The position numbers were made by a program, and so were the translations under genes. From Mycolicibacterium sp. CR10 (GTDB taxonomy: Bacteria; Actinomycetota; Actinomycetes; Mycobacteriales; Mycobacteriaceae), in NCBI RefSeq assembly GCF_005222675.1, contig NZ_STGE01000068.1, positions 62,001 to 126,000 on the forward strand: a DNA stretch of 64,000 nucleotides. The letters run 5' to 3'. Positions 1 to 7,079 of the stretch are shown one piece after another (the first letter of the stretch is position 1; the number at the start of each line of letters is the position of its first letter). A model generated the notes under the pieces. That model was not told the origin of the DNA and ran no database searches. It saw nothing but the letters and a program-made list of their open reading frames with translations.

Positions 1-795
1 GCCGTCGCCGAGCTCGGCGGGCTCCACGTCATCGGCACCGGCCGCCACCACACCGAACGGCTCGACAATCAGCTGCGGGGCCGCGCCGGGCGCCAGGGTG
101 ACCCCGGCTCGTCGATCTTCTTCTCCAGCTGGGAGGACGACGTCGTGACGGCGCACCTCGAGGCCAACAAGCTGCCGCTGGACTGCGACGAGGACGGCCG
201 GGTGCTGAGCCCGAGGGCGGCGAGCCTGCTCGAACACGCCCAGCGGATCGCCGAGGGTCGGCTGCTCGAAGTGCACGCCACCACCTGGCGTTACAACCAG
301 CTGACGGCCCAGCAGCGCGCAATCCTCGTCGAGCGCCGGGACACGCTGCTGCGCACCACGACCGCGCGCGACGAGCTGGCCGCGCTGTCCCCGACGCGGT
401 ACGAGGAGCTCAGCGAGCAACTCGGCGCCGACAGCGACGAGAAGCTGGAGAAGATCTGCCGGTTGATCATGCTGTACCACCTCGACCGCGGCTGGACCGA
501 ACACCTGGCGTACCTGGCCGACATCCGCGAGAGCATCCACCTGCGCGCGCTCGGCCGGCAGAACCCGCTGGACGAATTCCACCGGATGGCCGTCGACGCC
601 TTCGCCTCGCTGGCCGCGGACGCCATCGAGGCGGCACAGCAGACGTTCGACACCGCGCCGTCGATCGAGGACGAGCAGGGTGTCGATCTGTCCAAGCTGG
701 CCCGGCCGACCTCGACGTGGACCTACATGGTCCACGACAATCCGCTGGCCGACGACGCGATGTCGGCGCTGAGTCTTCCCGGCGTGTTCCGCTAG
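1..795 (+). CDS. secA2: Accessory Sec translocase ATPase SecA2, C-terminal part (5' end outside window)
   Basis: The reading frame is open from base 1, so the gene is cut by the window edge and only about 264 C-terminal residues are seen. The first residues include GTGRHHTERLDNQLRGRAGRQGD, here cited only as the HxxxRxDxQLRGRxGRQGD block (about residues 16 to 35 of the fragment), which is the conserved helicase motif VI region of SecA ATPases. It is followed by the helical scaffold/wing region with YHLDRGWTEHLAYLADIRESIHL. There is no zinc-binding C-terminal tail, which fits SecA2 rather than SecA1. SecA2 drives export of a subset of proteins in mycobacteria. It is immediately followed by pgsA2, the order known from M. 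tuberculosis (Rv1821-Rv1822). Confidence 0.93.
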   Translation, partial: AVAELGGLHVIGTGRHHTERLDNQLRGRAGRQGDPGSSIFFSSWEDDVVTAHLEANKLPLDCDEDGRVLSPRAASLLEHAQRIAEGRLLEVHATTWRYNQLTAQQRAILVERRDTLLRTTTARDELAALSPTRYEELSEQLGADSDEKLEKICRLIMLYHLDRGWTEHLAYLADIRESIHLRALGRQNPLDEFHRMAVDAFASLAADAIEAAQQTFDTAPSIEDEQGVDLSKLARPTSTWTYMVHDNPLADDAMSALSLPGVFR

Positions 796-805
796 GTTCT
801 ACGGC

Positions 806-1444
806 ATGGCCGAGGCGGCGGAAGGCAACGCTGCAACCGAGGGACCGGTACCGCACTCCGTGTTGAACGATCGAGTGTTGACGGTGCCCAATGTGCTGTC
901 GGCGATCCGTCTGGTGCTGGTCCCGGTCTTCTTGTACCTGCTGCTGGTGGCCGGCGCGACCGGTTGGGCCGTCGGCATCCTGATGTTCAGCGGGGCGTCC
1001 GACTGGGCGGACGGCAAGATCGCCCGCCTCTTCGACAACCAGTCCTCACGGCTGGGCGCGCTGCTCGACCCCGCGGTGGACCGGATCTACATGGTGATGG
1101 TCCCGGTCGCCATGGCCATCGCCGGTGTCATCCCGTGGTGGATCGTCGCGGTATTGCTGGGCCGAGATCTGGTGCTCGCCGGGACGCTACCGCTGTTGCG
1201 CCGTCGCGGGCTGACAGCGCTGCCCGTCACCTACATCGGCAAGGCGGCGACGTTCGCGCTGATGTCGGGTCTTCCGCTGGTACTGCTCGGGCAGTACGAC
1301 GCGCTGTGGGCGCGGGTTGTCCTGGCGTGTGGGTGGGGCTTTCTCCTCTGGGGCCTGGCCATGTATCTGTGGTCGGGGATCCTGTACCTGATCCAGGTGG
1401 TCATGGTGATGCGCACTATGCCTGCGAGGGCGCCCACCCCATGA
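806..1444 (+). CDS. pgsA2: CDP-alcohol phosphatidyltransferase, PgsA2 type
   Basis: A 212-residue integral membrane protein with four to six hydrophobic segments. It carries the CDP-alcohol phosphatidyltransferase signature DxxDGxxARx(8)GxxxDxxxD, seen as DWADGKIAR followed by GALLDPAVDR at about residues 67 to 94. The four Asp residues bind the metal and the CDP-linked lipid. The family makes phosphatidylglycerol-phosphate or related phospholipids. The position after secA2 matches Rv1822 (pgsA2), whose exact product is less certain than that of pgsA3. It overlaps the next gene by 4 bases, so it is likely co-transcribed. Confidence 0.9.
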   Translation: MAEAAEGNAATEGPVPHSVLNDRVLTVPNVLSAIRLVLVPVFLYLLLVAGATGWAVGILMFSGASDWADGKIARLFDNQSSRLGALLDPAVDRIYMVMVPVAMAIAGVIPWWIVAVLLGRDLVLAGTLPLLRRRGLTALPVTYIGKAATFALMSGLPLVLLGQYDALWARVVLACGWGFLLWGLAMYLWSGILYLIQVVMVMRTMPARAPTP

Positions 1445-2340
1445 GCGCGCTGGGGGGATACGACCCCACCTCGGGACGCAACACCCACGAGGCGGGCAGA
1501 CCGACACTGATCCCGGTGCCGTCGCTGCTGCGGTCGCTGCTGTCCGACCACCTCGACCCCGGCTACGCCGCCGCGGCCGCGGCGAAAACCCAGCGGGAGC
1601 GGAGCAAGCCTGCGGAGTGGACCTGGCAGGTGCTCGCCGCGGTGGTGGTGGCGGCAGTGTTCGCGTTTGCCTGGGCGCAGGCGCAGTCCACCGCGCCGGG
1701 AGTGCGTGAATCGCAGCAGGTGCTTGCGGGAAGCGTGCGCTCCGCCGAGACGAGCACCGGGGAGATCGGGGACCGGCGGGACCGTCTGTCGGCCGAGGTG
1801 GACACCGAACGCCGGCGCCGCCTCGAAGGCGACGCCACCGGCCGACAACTGCTCGCCGACCTCGACCAAGCCGACGCCACCGCCGCGGCCACGCCGGTGA
1901 TCGGGCCGGGATTGACCGTCACCGTCACCGATCCCGGGGCATCCCGCGACCTCACCGACGTGTCCAAGGAGCGGGTGGAGGGCAGCAGGCAGGTGATCCT
2001 GGACCGCGACCTGCAACTGGTCGTCAACTCGCTGTGGGTCAGTGGCGCCGAGGCCATTTCGGTGGGCGGCGTACGCATCGGCCCGAACGTGACGATCCGC
2101 CAGGCCGGCGGCGGCATCCTGGTCGACAACCAACCGATCACCAGTCCCTATGTCATCCTCGCGGTGGGCCCGCCGAACACGATGCAGGATGCGTTCAACC
2201 GCGGCACCGGCCTGCAGCGGCTGCGGTTGCTGGAAGCGTCCTACGGCGTCGGGGTCACCGTCGCCGCCGGTGACGGGCTGACATTGCCGGCAGGGTCGGT
2301 TCGAGAAATCAACTTCGCCAAACAGATTGGGCCCAATTGA
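1441..2340 (+). CDS. DUF881 membrane-anchored protein (Rv1823-like)
   Basis: About 299 residues. The ATG at 1441 overlaps the pgsA2 stop codon (ATGA). There is a basic N-terminal cytoplasmic part, one transmembrane segment near residues 60 to 78 (VLAAVVVAAVFAFAW), then a coiled-coil-prone charged stretch (about 85 to 130) and a C-terminal DUF881 domain with GPGLTVTVTD and the GAEAISVGGVRI block. DUF881 proteins occur in Gram-positive bacteria, often in pairs near a small basic DUF1290 protein, as here. Their biochemical role is not established; the arrangement suggests an envelope function. A second DUF881 protein follows two genes downstream. Confidence 0.87.
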   Translation: MSALGGYDPTSGRNTHEAGRPTLIPVPSLLRSLLSDHLDPGYAAAAAAKTQRERSKPAEWTWQVLAAVVVAAVFAFAWAQAQSTAPGVRESQQVLAGSVRSAETSTGEIGDRRDRLSAEVDTERRRRLEGDATGRQLLADLDQADATAAATPVIGPGLTVTVTDPGASRDLTDVSKERVEGSRQVILDRDLQLVVNSLWVSGAEAISVGGVRIGPNVTIRQAGGGILVDNQPITSPYVILAVGPPNTMQDAFNRGTGLQRLRLLEASYGVGVTVAAGDGLTLPAGSVREINFAKQIGPN

Positions 2341-2669
2341 TCGGAATCGTCGCCCTCGTCTTCGGCATCGTGCTCGGTGTCATCTTTCATCCCAGCGTGC
2401 CCGAATTCGTCCAGCCCTACTTGCCGATCGCGGTCGTCGCTGCCCTGGACGCGGTGTTCGGCGGTCTGCGCGCGTACCTCGAGCGCATCTTCGACTCGAA
2501 GGTGTTCGTGATCTCGTTCGTGTTCAACGTTCTGGTCGCCGCGTTGATCGTCTATGTCGGAGATCAACTGGGCGTGGGCACGCAGCTGTCGACGGCGATC
2601 ATCGTGGTGCTCGGCATCCGTATCTTCGGCAATGCCGCGGCGCTGCGGCGAAAGCTGTTCGGGGCATGA
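2337..2669 (+). CDS. Small basic protein, DUF1290 family (Rv1824-like)
   Basis: About 110 residues with a TTG start at 2337 that overlaps the previous stop by 4 bases. At least three hydrophobic segments are visible (IGIVALVFGIVLGVIF, the LPIAVVAALDAVFGGLRA block, and VFVISFVFNVLVAALIVYV), so it is an inner-membrane protein. The DUF1290 family is known as Sbp in Bacillus. It lies between the two DUF881 genes, an arrangement conserved in actinobacteria and suggestive of a membrane complex. Function is not known. Confidence 0.86.
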   Translation: MIGIVALVFGIVLGVIFHPSVPEFVQPYLPIAVVAALDAVFGGLRAYLERIFDSKVFVISFVFNVLVAALIVYVGDQLGVGTQLSTAIIVVLGIRIFGNAAALRRKLFGA

Positions 2670-3481
2670 TGGCCGATGACCCCGCGCACCGCGGGCGCCA
2701 CGAACTGCCACCGGACGAGCCCACGCCCGAGATTGGCGAGCTCCACTCCAGCGGGGTGACAGGGGTGGCCGCCCGCGGACGGAGCCAGGTTGTTTTCGGG
2801 GTCCTGGCCGTGCTGCTGTGCCTGCTGCTGGGCGTCGCGATCGCCACGCAGGTCCGCCAGACCGAGTCCGGCGACTCGCTGGAGACGGCGCGACCCGCTG
2901 ACCTGCTGGTGTTGCTCGACTCACTGCAACAGCGCGAGGCGGCACTGAACACCGAGGTCGCCGACCTTCAGCGGACGCTGGCCCAACTCCAGGCCTCCGG
3001 TAGCAGCGATCAGGCGGCGATCGAGAACGCCAAGGCACGCCTGGCGGCGCTGTCGATCCTGATCGGCGCCGTGCCCGCGACCGGTCCGGGGGTGACGCTG
3101 ACCATCGAGGATCCCGCGCAGGGAGTCTCCGCGGAGACGATGCTCGACGTGATCAACGAGTTGCGCGCCGCCGGCGCGGAGGCAATGGAGGTCCGCGGCC
3201 TGCAGAACGGCACACAGGTTTCGGTGCGGGTGGGGGTGGACACCTGGTTCGTCGGCGTCCCCGGCGCCCTGATCGTCGACTCGACGTCACTGAATCCGGC
3301 GTATTCGGTTCTCGCGATTGGTGATCCACCCACCCTCGCCGCGGCGATGAACATTCCAGGTGGTGCGATGGACAGCATCGAACGCGTCGGCGGCACGATG
3401 GTGGTACAACAATCCGACCGGGTCGACGTCACCGCCTTGCGGCAACCGAAACCCCGCCAATACGCTCAGCCCGTCAAATGA
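2666..3481 (+). CDS. DUF881 membrane-anchored protein (Rv1825-like)
   Basis: About 271 residues. Two consecutive ATG codons (2666 and 2669) are possible starts, and both overlap the previous gene. A transmembrane segment lies near residues 46 to 64 (VVFGVLAVLLCLLLGVAIA). It is followed by a coiled-coil region rich in Leu, Gln and Glu (LVLLDSLQQREAALNTEV) and the DUF881 domain with GPGVTLTIED and GAEAMEVRGL. It is a paralogue of the gene at 1441. The gene is the last of a run of overlapping genes; gcvH follows after 21 bases. Confidence 0.87.
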   Translation: MMADDPAHRGRHELPPDEPTPEIGELHSSGVTGVAARGRSQVVFGVLAVLLCLLLGVAIATQVRQTESGDSLETARPADLLVLLDSLQQREAALNTEVADLQRTLAQLQASGSSDQAAIENAKARLAALSILIGAVPATGPGVTLTIEDPAQGVSAETMLDVINELRAAGAEAMEVRGLQNGTQVSVRVGVDTWFVGVPGALIVDSTSLNPAYSVLAIGDPPTLAAAMNIPGGAMDSIERVGGTMVVQQSDRVDVTALRQPKPRQYAQPVK

Positions 3482-3502
3482 GCACCAGATGATAGGAGCG
3501 CC

Positions 3503-3898
3503 GTGAGCGAGATTCCCGCCGAGTTGTCCTACACCGCCGAACACGAGTGGGTGCAGCGGACCGGCGATGACACGGTGCGGGTCGGCATCACCGACTTCGC
3601 GCAGTCCGCGCTCGGAGACGTGGTGTTCGTCCAGCTGCCCGGCGTCGGGGACGACCTGAAAGCCGGTGACACCTTCGGCGAGGTGGAGTCGACAAAGTCG
3701 GTGTCCGACCTGTATGCGCCCGTCACAGCGAAAGTTGTTGCGGTGAACGGGGATCTGGAGGGCGACCCACAACTGGTCAACTCCGACCCTTACGGCGCCG
3801 GATGGCTGGTCGAACTGCAGGTCGAGCCCGGCGAGTTGGAGGCCGGCCTGGGTGCACTGCTGGACGCCGACGGCTACCGCAGCCACGTGACGGACTAG
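3503..3898 (+). CDS. gcvH: Glycine cleavage system H protein
   Basis: 131 residues, the usual length for the lipoyl carrier of the glycine cleavage system. It shuttles the aminomethyl group from the P protein to the T protein. The lipoyl-lysine motif GEVESTKSVSDL is present, with the modified Lys at residue 65. EHEWV near the N-terminus and YGAGWL near the C-terminus are also family hallmarks. The GTG start at 3503 is preceded by an AGGAG-like site (gataggagcg). The P protein gene gcvB lies 3.2 kb downstream and is under a riboswitch, while gcvH is not. Confidence 0.95.
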   Translation: MSEIPAELSYTAEHEWVQRTGDDTVRVGITDFAQSALGDVVFVQLPGVGDDLKAGDTFGEVESTKSVSDLYAPVTAKVVAVNGDLEGDPQLVNSDPYGAGWLVELQVEPGELEAGLGALLDADGYRSHVTD

Positions 3899-4051
3899 GG
3901 GTGTTGTTAGGGTCGTGCAGAACGGATCGCAATGTGCGGATCCGGCAGTGGTGGACACAACTGAGTCCACTGCGCGGTACGGTCGACACCAGCGGCGTGA
4001 CGGCTGGGTTTCCGGCCGGATATCGCCACAGCAGCCAGTGAGGAGCAGCGG

Positions 4052-4531
4052 GTGACGGACAAGGACTTCAACTCTGGGGCTGACTCTGACGAGGTCACCG
4101 TAGAGACGACATCGGTGTTCCGCGCAGACTTCCTCAACGAACTGGACGCCCCACCGGCGCCAGGTGGAGACAGCGCGGTGTCCGGGGTCGAAGGACTGCC
4201 GGTCGGCTCTGCACTGCTGGTCGTCAAGCGGGGACCCAACGCGGGCTCGCGTTTCCTGCTCGACCAGCCGACCACGTCGGCCGGGCGGCATCCCGACAGC
4301 GATATCTTCCTCGACGACGTCACGGTGAGCCGCCGCCACGCTGAGTTCCGGCTGGAGAGCGGCGAGTTCCAGGTGGTCGATGTGGGCAGCCTCAACGGCA
4401 CCTACGTCAATCGCGAGCCGGTCGATTCGGCGGTGCTCGCCAACGGCGACGAGGTGCAGATCGGCAAGTTCCGCCTCGTGTTCCTGACGGGCCCGAAGGG
4501 TCCCGATCTTGCCGACGGCGTCGCGGGTTGA
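4052..4531 (+). CDS. garA: FHA-domain regulator of 2-oxoglutarate metabolism GarA
   Basis: 159 residues. The N-terminal segment carries the ETTSVF motif with Thr19 and Thr20, the phospho-acceptor site used by PknB/PknG in GarA/OdhI proteins. A forkhead-associated domain occupies about residues 45 to 145 (SAGRHPDSDIFL, VSRRHAEF, LNGTYVN). Unphosphorylated GarA is known to inhibit 2-oxoglutarate dehydrogenase and glutamate dehydrogenase and to activate glutamate synthase. Phosphorylation makes the FHA domain bind its own N-terminus and switches this off. The GTG start at 4052 follows an aggagcag site. The position between gcvH and the MerR gene matches Rv1827. Confidence 0.95.
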   Translation: MTDKDFNSGADSDEVTVETTSVFRADFLNELDAPPAPGGDSAVSGVEGLPVGSALLVVKRGPNAGSRFLLDQPTTSAGRHPDSDIFLDDVTVSRRHAEFRLESGEFQVVDVGSLNGTYVNREPVDSAVLANGDEVQIGKFRLVFLTGPKGPDLADGVAG

Positions 4532-4581
4532 TCGACGCCGACCGGTAGACCGACACCACGAGCGCCAGCACGAACGCACAG

Positions 4582-5334
4582 ATGACACAACCCGACGCAC
4601 CAGGGCTCAACGGGATGTCCATCGGCGTCGTCCTCGATCTGCTGCGCGACGACTTCCCTGACGTCACCATCTCCAAGATCCGCTTCCTGGAGGCCGAAGG
4701 GCTGGTCACCCCGGAGCGGACGGCATCGGGGTATCGGCGGTTCACCGCCTACGACTGCGCCCGCCTGCGGTTCATCCTCACCGCGCAGCGCGACCAGTAC
4801 CTTCCGCTGAAGGTGATCAAGGCGCAGCTCGACGCGCACCCCGACGGTGAGCTCCCGCAGACCGGATCGGCGTACGGGACGCCGCGCCTGGTGACGGTCA
4901 GCGAGGGCGGCGAGCCCGATGCCGCAGGCCGGTCGGCGGTCGCGCCCACGCAGGTGCGGTTGAGTCGCGAAGACCTGCTCGAGCGCTCCGGCGTCGACGA
5001 TGAACTGCTCACCTCCCTGATGCGGGCGGGCGTGATCACCCCGATCTTCAAGGGGGGTGGGACGAGCATCTTCGACGAGCATTCCGTCGTGATCGCCCAA
5101 TGTGCCCGCGCGTTGGCCGACTACGGTGTGGAGCCTCGTCACCTGCGGGCTTTCCGGTCCGCGGCCGACCGGCAGTCCGACCTGATCGCACAGATCGCGG
5201 GCCCGGTCGTCAAGGCCGGAAAGGCAGGAGCGCGCGACCGCGCCGACGACCTGGCCCGAGAAGTGGCCGCCCTGGCGATCACGTTGCACACGTCACTGAT
5301 CAAGTCGGCTGTGCGCGACGTTCTGGATCGCTGA
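4582..5334 (+). CDS. MerR-family transcriptional regulator (Rv1828-like)
   Basis: 250 residues. A winged-helix MerR DNA-binding domain lies at about residues 10 to 80 (IGVVLDLLRDDFP, SKIRFLEAEGLV, SGYRRFTAYDCARLRFI). An acidic and Gly-rich linker (about 88 to 115) leads to a C-terminal helical domain of unknown ligand. It has no metal-binding Cys pattern like that of classical MerR. The neighbourhood is the same as Rv1828, for which DNA binding is known, but I cannot name the regulon from sequence. The stop at 5334 is followed by the nuclease gene after 70 bases. Confidence 0.9.
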   Translation: MTQPDAPGLNGMSIGVVLDLLRDDFPDVTISKIRFLEAEGLVTPERTASGYRRFTAYDCARLRFILTAQRDQYLPLKVIKAQLDAHPDGELPQTGSAYGTPRLVTVSEGGEPDAAGRSAVAPTQVRLSREDLLERSGVDDELLTSLMRAGVITPIFKGGGTSIFDEHSVVIAQCARALADYGVEPRHLRAFRSAADRQSDLIAQIAGPVVKAGKAGARDRADDLAREVAALAITLHTSLIKSAVRDVLDR

Positions 5335-5404
5335 GGACTAGACTCGCGATGACGGTTTCTCGGATCGAATTTCAGCGCTACACCGGTGCGGAGGGCAGGC
5401 ACAG

Positions 5405-5899
5405 ATGGGTGAGGTTCGTGTGATCGGCATTCGCGTCGAGCAGCCGCAGAACCAGCCTGTTCTGTTGCTTCGCGAGTCAAACGGAGATCGCTACCTGCCG
5501 ATCTGGATCGGCCAGTCGGAAGCCGCCGCGATCGCGCTGGAACAGCAGGGCGTCGAGCCGGCCCGCCCGCTGACTCATGACCTGATCCGGGATCTCATTG
5601 CCGCTCTTGGTCATTCGCTTAAAGAGGTGCGCATCGTCGATCTGCAGGAAGGCACCTTCTACGCGGATCTGATCTTCGATCGCGACATCAAGGTCTCCGC
5701 GCGTCCGTCGGACTCGGTGGCCATCGCGTTGCGGTTGGGGGTGCCGATCTATGTCGAGGAGGCAGTGCTTGCCGAGGCGGGCCTGCTGATTCCCGACGAG
5801 AACGACGAAGAAGCCACCGGCGCGGTGCGCGAGGACGAGGTCGAGAAGTTCAAGGAGTTCCTCGACAGCGTGTCACCGGACGATTTCAAAGCCACCTGA
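5405..5899 (+). CDS. Bifunctional nuclease family protein (DUF151, Rv1829-like)
   Basis: 164 residues belonging to the DUF151 / bifunctional nuclease family. The core RVEQPQNQPVLLLRE, LPIWIGQSEAAAIAL and SARPSDSVAIALRLGVPIYV is typical. Homologues in plants and Thermotoga have nuclease activity, but the role in mycobacteria is unproven. It sits between two MerR regulators, as in M. tuberculosis. The C-terminal 25 residues are acidic and variable. Confidence 0.9.
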   Translation: MGEVRVIGIRVEQPQNQPVLLLRESNGDRYLPIWIGQSEAAAIALEQQGVEPARPLTHDLIRDLIAALGHSLKEVRIVDLQEGTFYADLIFDRDIKVSARPSDSVAIALRLGVPIYVEEAVLAEAGLLIPDENDEEATGAVREDEVEKFKEFLDSVSPDDFKAT

Positions 5900-6121
5900 G
5901 CGTCAACCGGACCGGGTGCCCGAACGGCACTTGGTCACGGATGCGTCTCGCAGCCTCGACACGCGGGGCGCGTTTCTCCCGACACCGAATTGGGCAGCCA
6001 TACTTGGTCGCGACGGGCAGTAACGACAGCCCCCTAAGCGTATGCTCAACAAGTTCGGGCTGGGGTGAACGTACGCCACGTATGTCGCGGACGCGGGTTT
6101 CAAGGCGAAGGGATTCGACAA

Positions 6122-6745
6122 GTGGGAGACACGCCACGCCAGGAGGAACTGGACCTGACTACCGGTGCCCCACAGGCGGAAAGTCTTCCCCGGGTGGCCA
6201 CCGAGCCGGTGCAGGGCAGGCTGTTCCCCGACGATTCGGTCCCGGACGAGCTCGTCGGATATCGCGGGCCCAGCGCCTGCCAGATCGCCGGGATCACCTA
6301 TCGCCAGCTCGACTACTGGGCCCGCACCTCGCTGGTGGTGCCGTCGATCCGTGGGGCTGCAGGATCCGGTAGCCAACGGCTGTACTCGTTCAAAGACATC
6401 CTCGTCCTCAAGATCGTCAAACGCCTGCTCGACACCGGCATCTCGCTGCACAACATCCGGGTCGCGGTGGATCATCTGCGCCAGCGCGGCGTCCAGGATC
6501 TGGCCAACATCACGCTGTTCTCCGACGGCACCACGGTGTACGAGTGCACCTCGGCCGAGGAGGTCGTCGACCTGCTCCAGGGCGGCCAGGGCGTGTTCGG
6601 TATCGCAGTGTCGGGCGCGATGCGGGAGCTGACCGGCGCCATCGCCGATTTCCCGGGTGAGCGGGCCGACGGGGGCGAGTCGATCTCCGCCCCGGAGGAC
6701 GAGCTGGCCTCGCGCCGCAAGCACCGCGACCGCAAGATCGGCTGA
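6122..6745 (+). CDS. MerR-family transcriptional regulator (Rv1830-like)
   Basis: About 207 residues. GTG at 6122 (MGDTPRQEELDL) is chosen because it gives the N-terminus known for the family; the frame stays open upstream to 6065 without a recognisable domain. The MerR winged helix lies at about residues 45 to 110 (GPSACQIAGITYRQLDYWARTSLVVPS, GSGSQRLYSFKDILVLKIVKRLL). The C-terminus is strongly conserved and basic (ASRRKHRDRKIG). Proteins of this type are essential or growth-supporting in mycobacteria; the target genes are not evident here. The 222 bases upstream contain no other gene. Confidence 0.9.
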   Translation: MGDTPRQEELDLTTGAPQAESLPRVATEPVQGRLFPDDSVPDELVGYRGPSACQIAGITYRQLDYWARTSLVVPSIRGAAGSGSQRLYSFKDILVLKIVKRLLDTGISLHNIRVAVDHLRQRGVQDLANITLFSDGTTVYECTSAEEVVDLLQGGQGVFGIAVSGAMRELTGAIADFPGERADGGESISAPEDELASRRKHRDRKIG

Positions 6746-6789
6746 GCGGGCGCTGAGCACGACCGCCCGGTAGACTCGGGCGCGCATCG

Positions 6790-7026
6790 CCCTTGCGCGG
6801 GAGAGTTCCGTGGCCGCCAGCCACGGACGCCGAAGGAGCAACACCTCTCCGTCAACCTCTCAGGCACCCAGGACCGCGTGAGGCCCCGATGCCTCTGGAA
6901 AGTGGTGCACCCGGCTCCTGACATGCCGGTTGTTCCCGCCCATGGGGAAAGGTTGTGGCGGCCGATCAGCTGCCCCGGCCGAATCTCTCAGGCACCCGGT
7001 TCGGGCCGACGACAGAGGGAGAGGAG
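6790..7026 (+). promoter_or_regulatory. Tandem glycine riboswitch upstream of gcvB
   Basis: The leader contains two copies of the glycine-aptamer signature. Copy one begins with gcgggagag near 6796, has cgccgaaggagcaa near 6827 and ctctcaggcaccca near 6859, and closes with ctctgg near 6893. Copy two has ggggaaagg near 6943, gccgatcagctgccccgg, ctctcaggcaccc near 6987 and closes near 7016 to 7025 (acagagggagagg). Two aptamers in series are the known arrangement for cooperative glycine sensing that turns on glycine cleavage genes. The expression platform would lie between 7026 and the gcvB start. Confidence 0.9.
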
Positions 7027-7079
7027 CCGGTTCGCATGCGCTCCTCGCGCCCGCGGCAATCGTCGGGAGATGTCAACCA

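Noticed and set aside
3287..4600. Antisense open frame across gcvH and garA
   Set aside because: It covers two well-recognised genes on the + strand and has no domain of its own.
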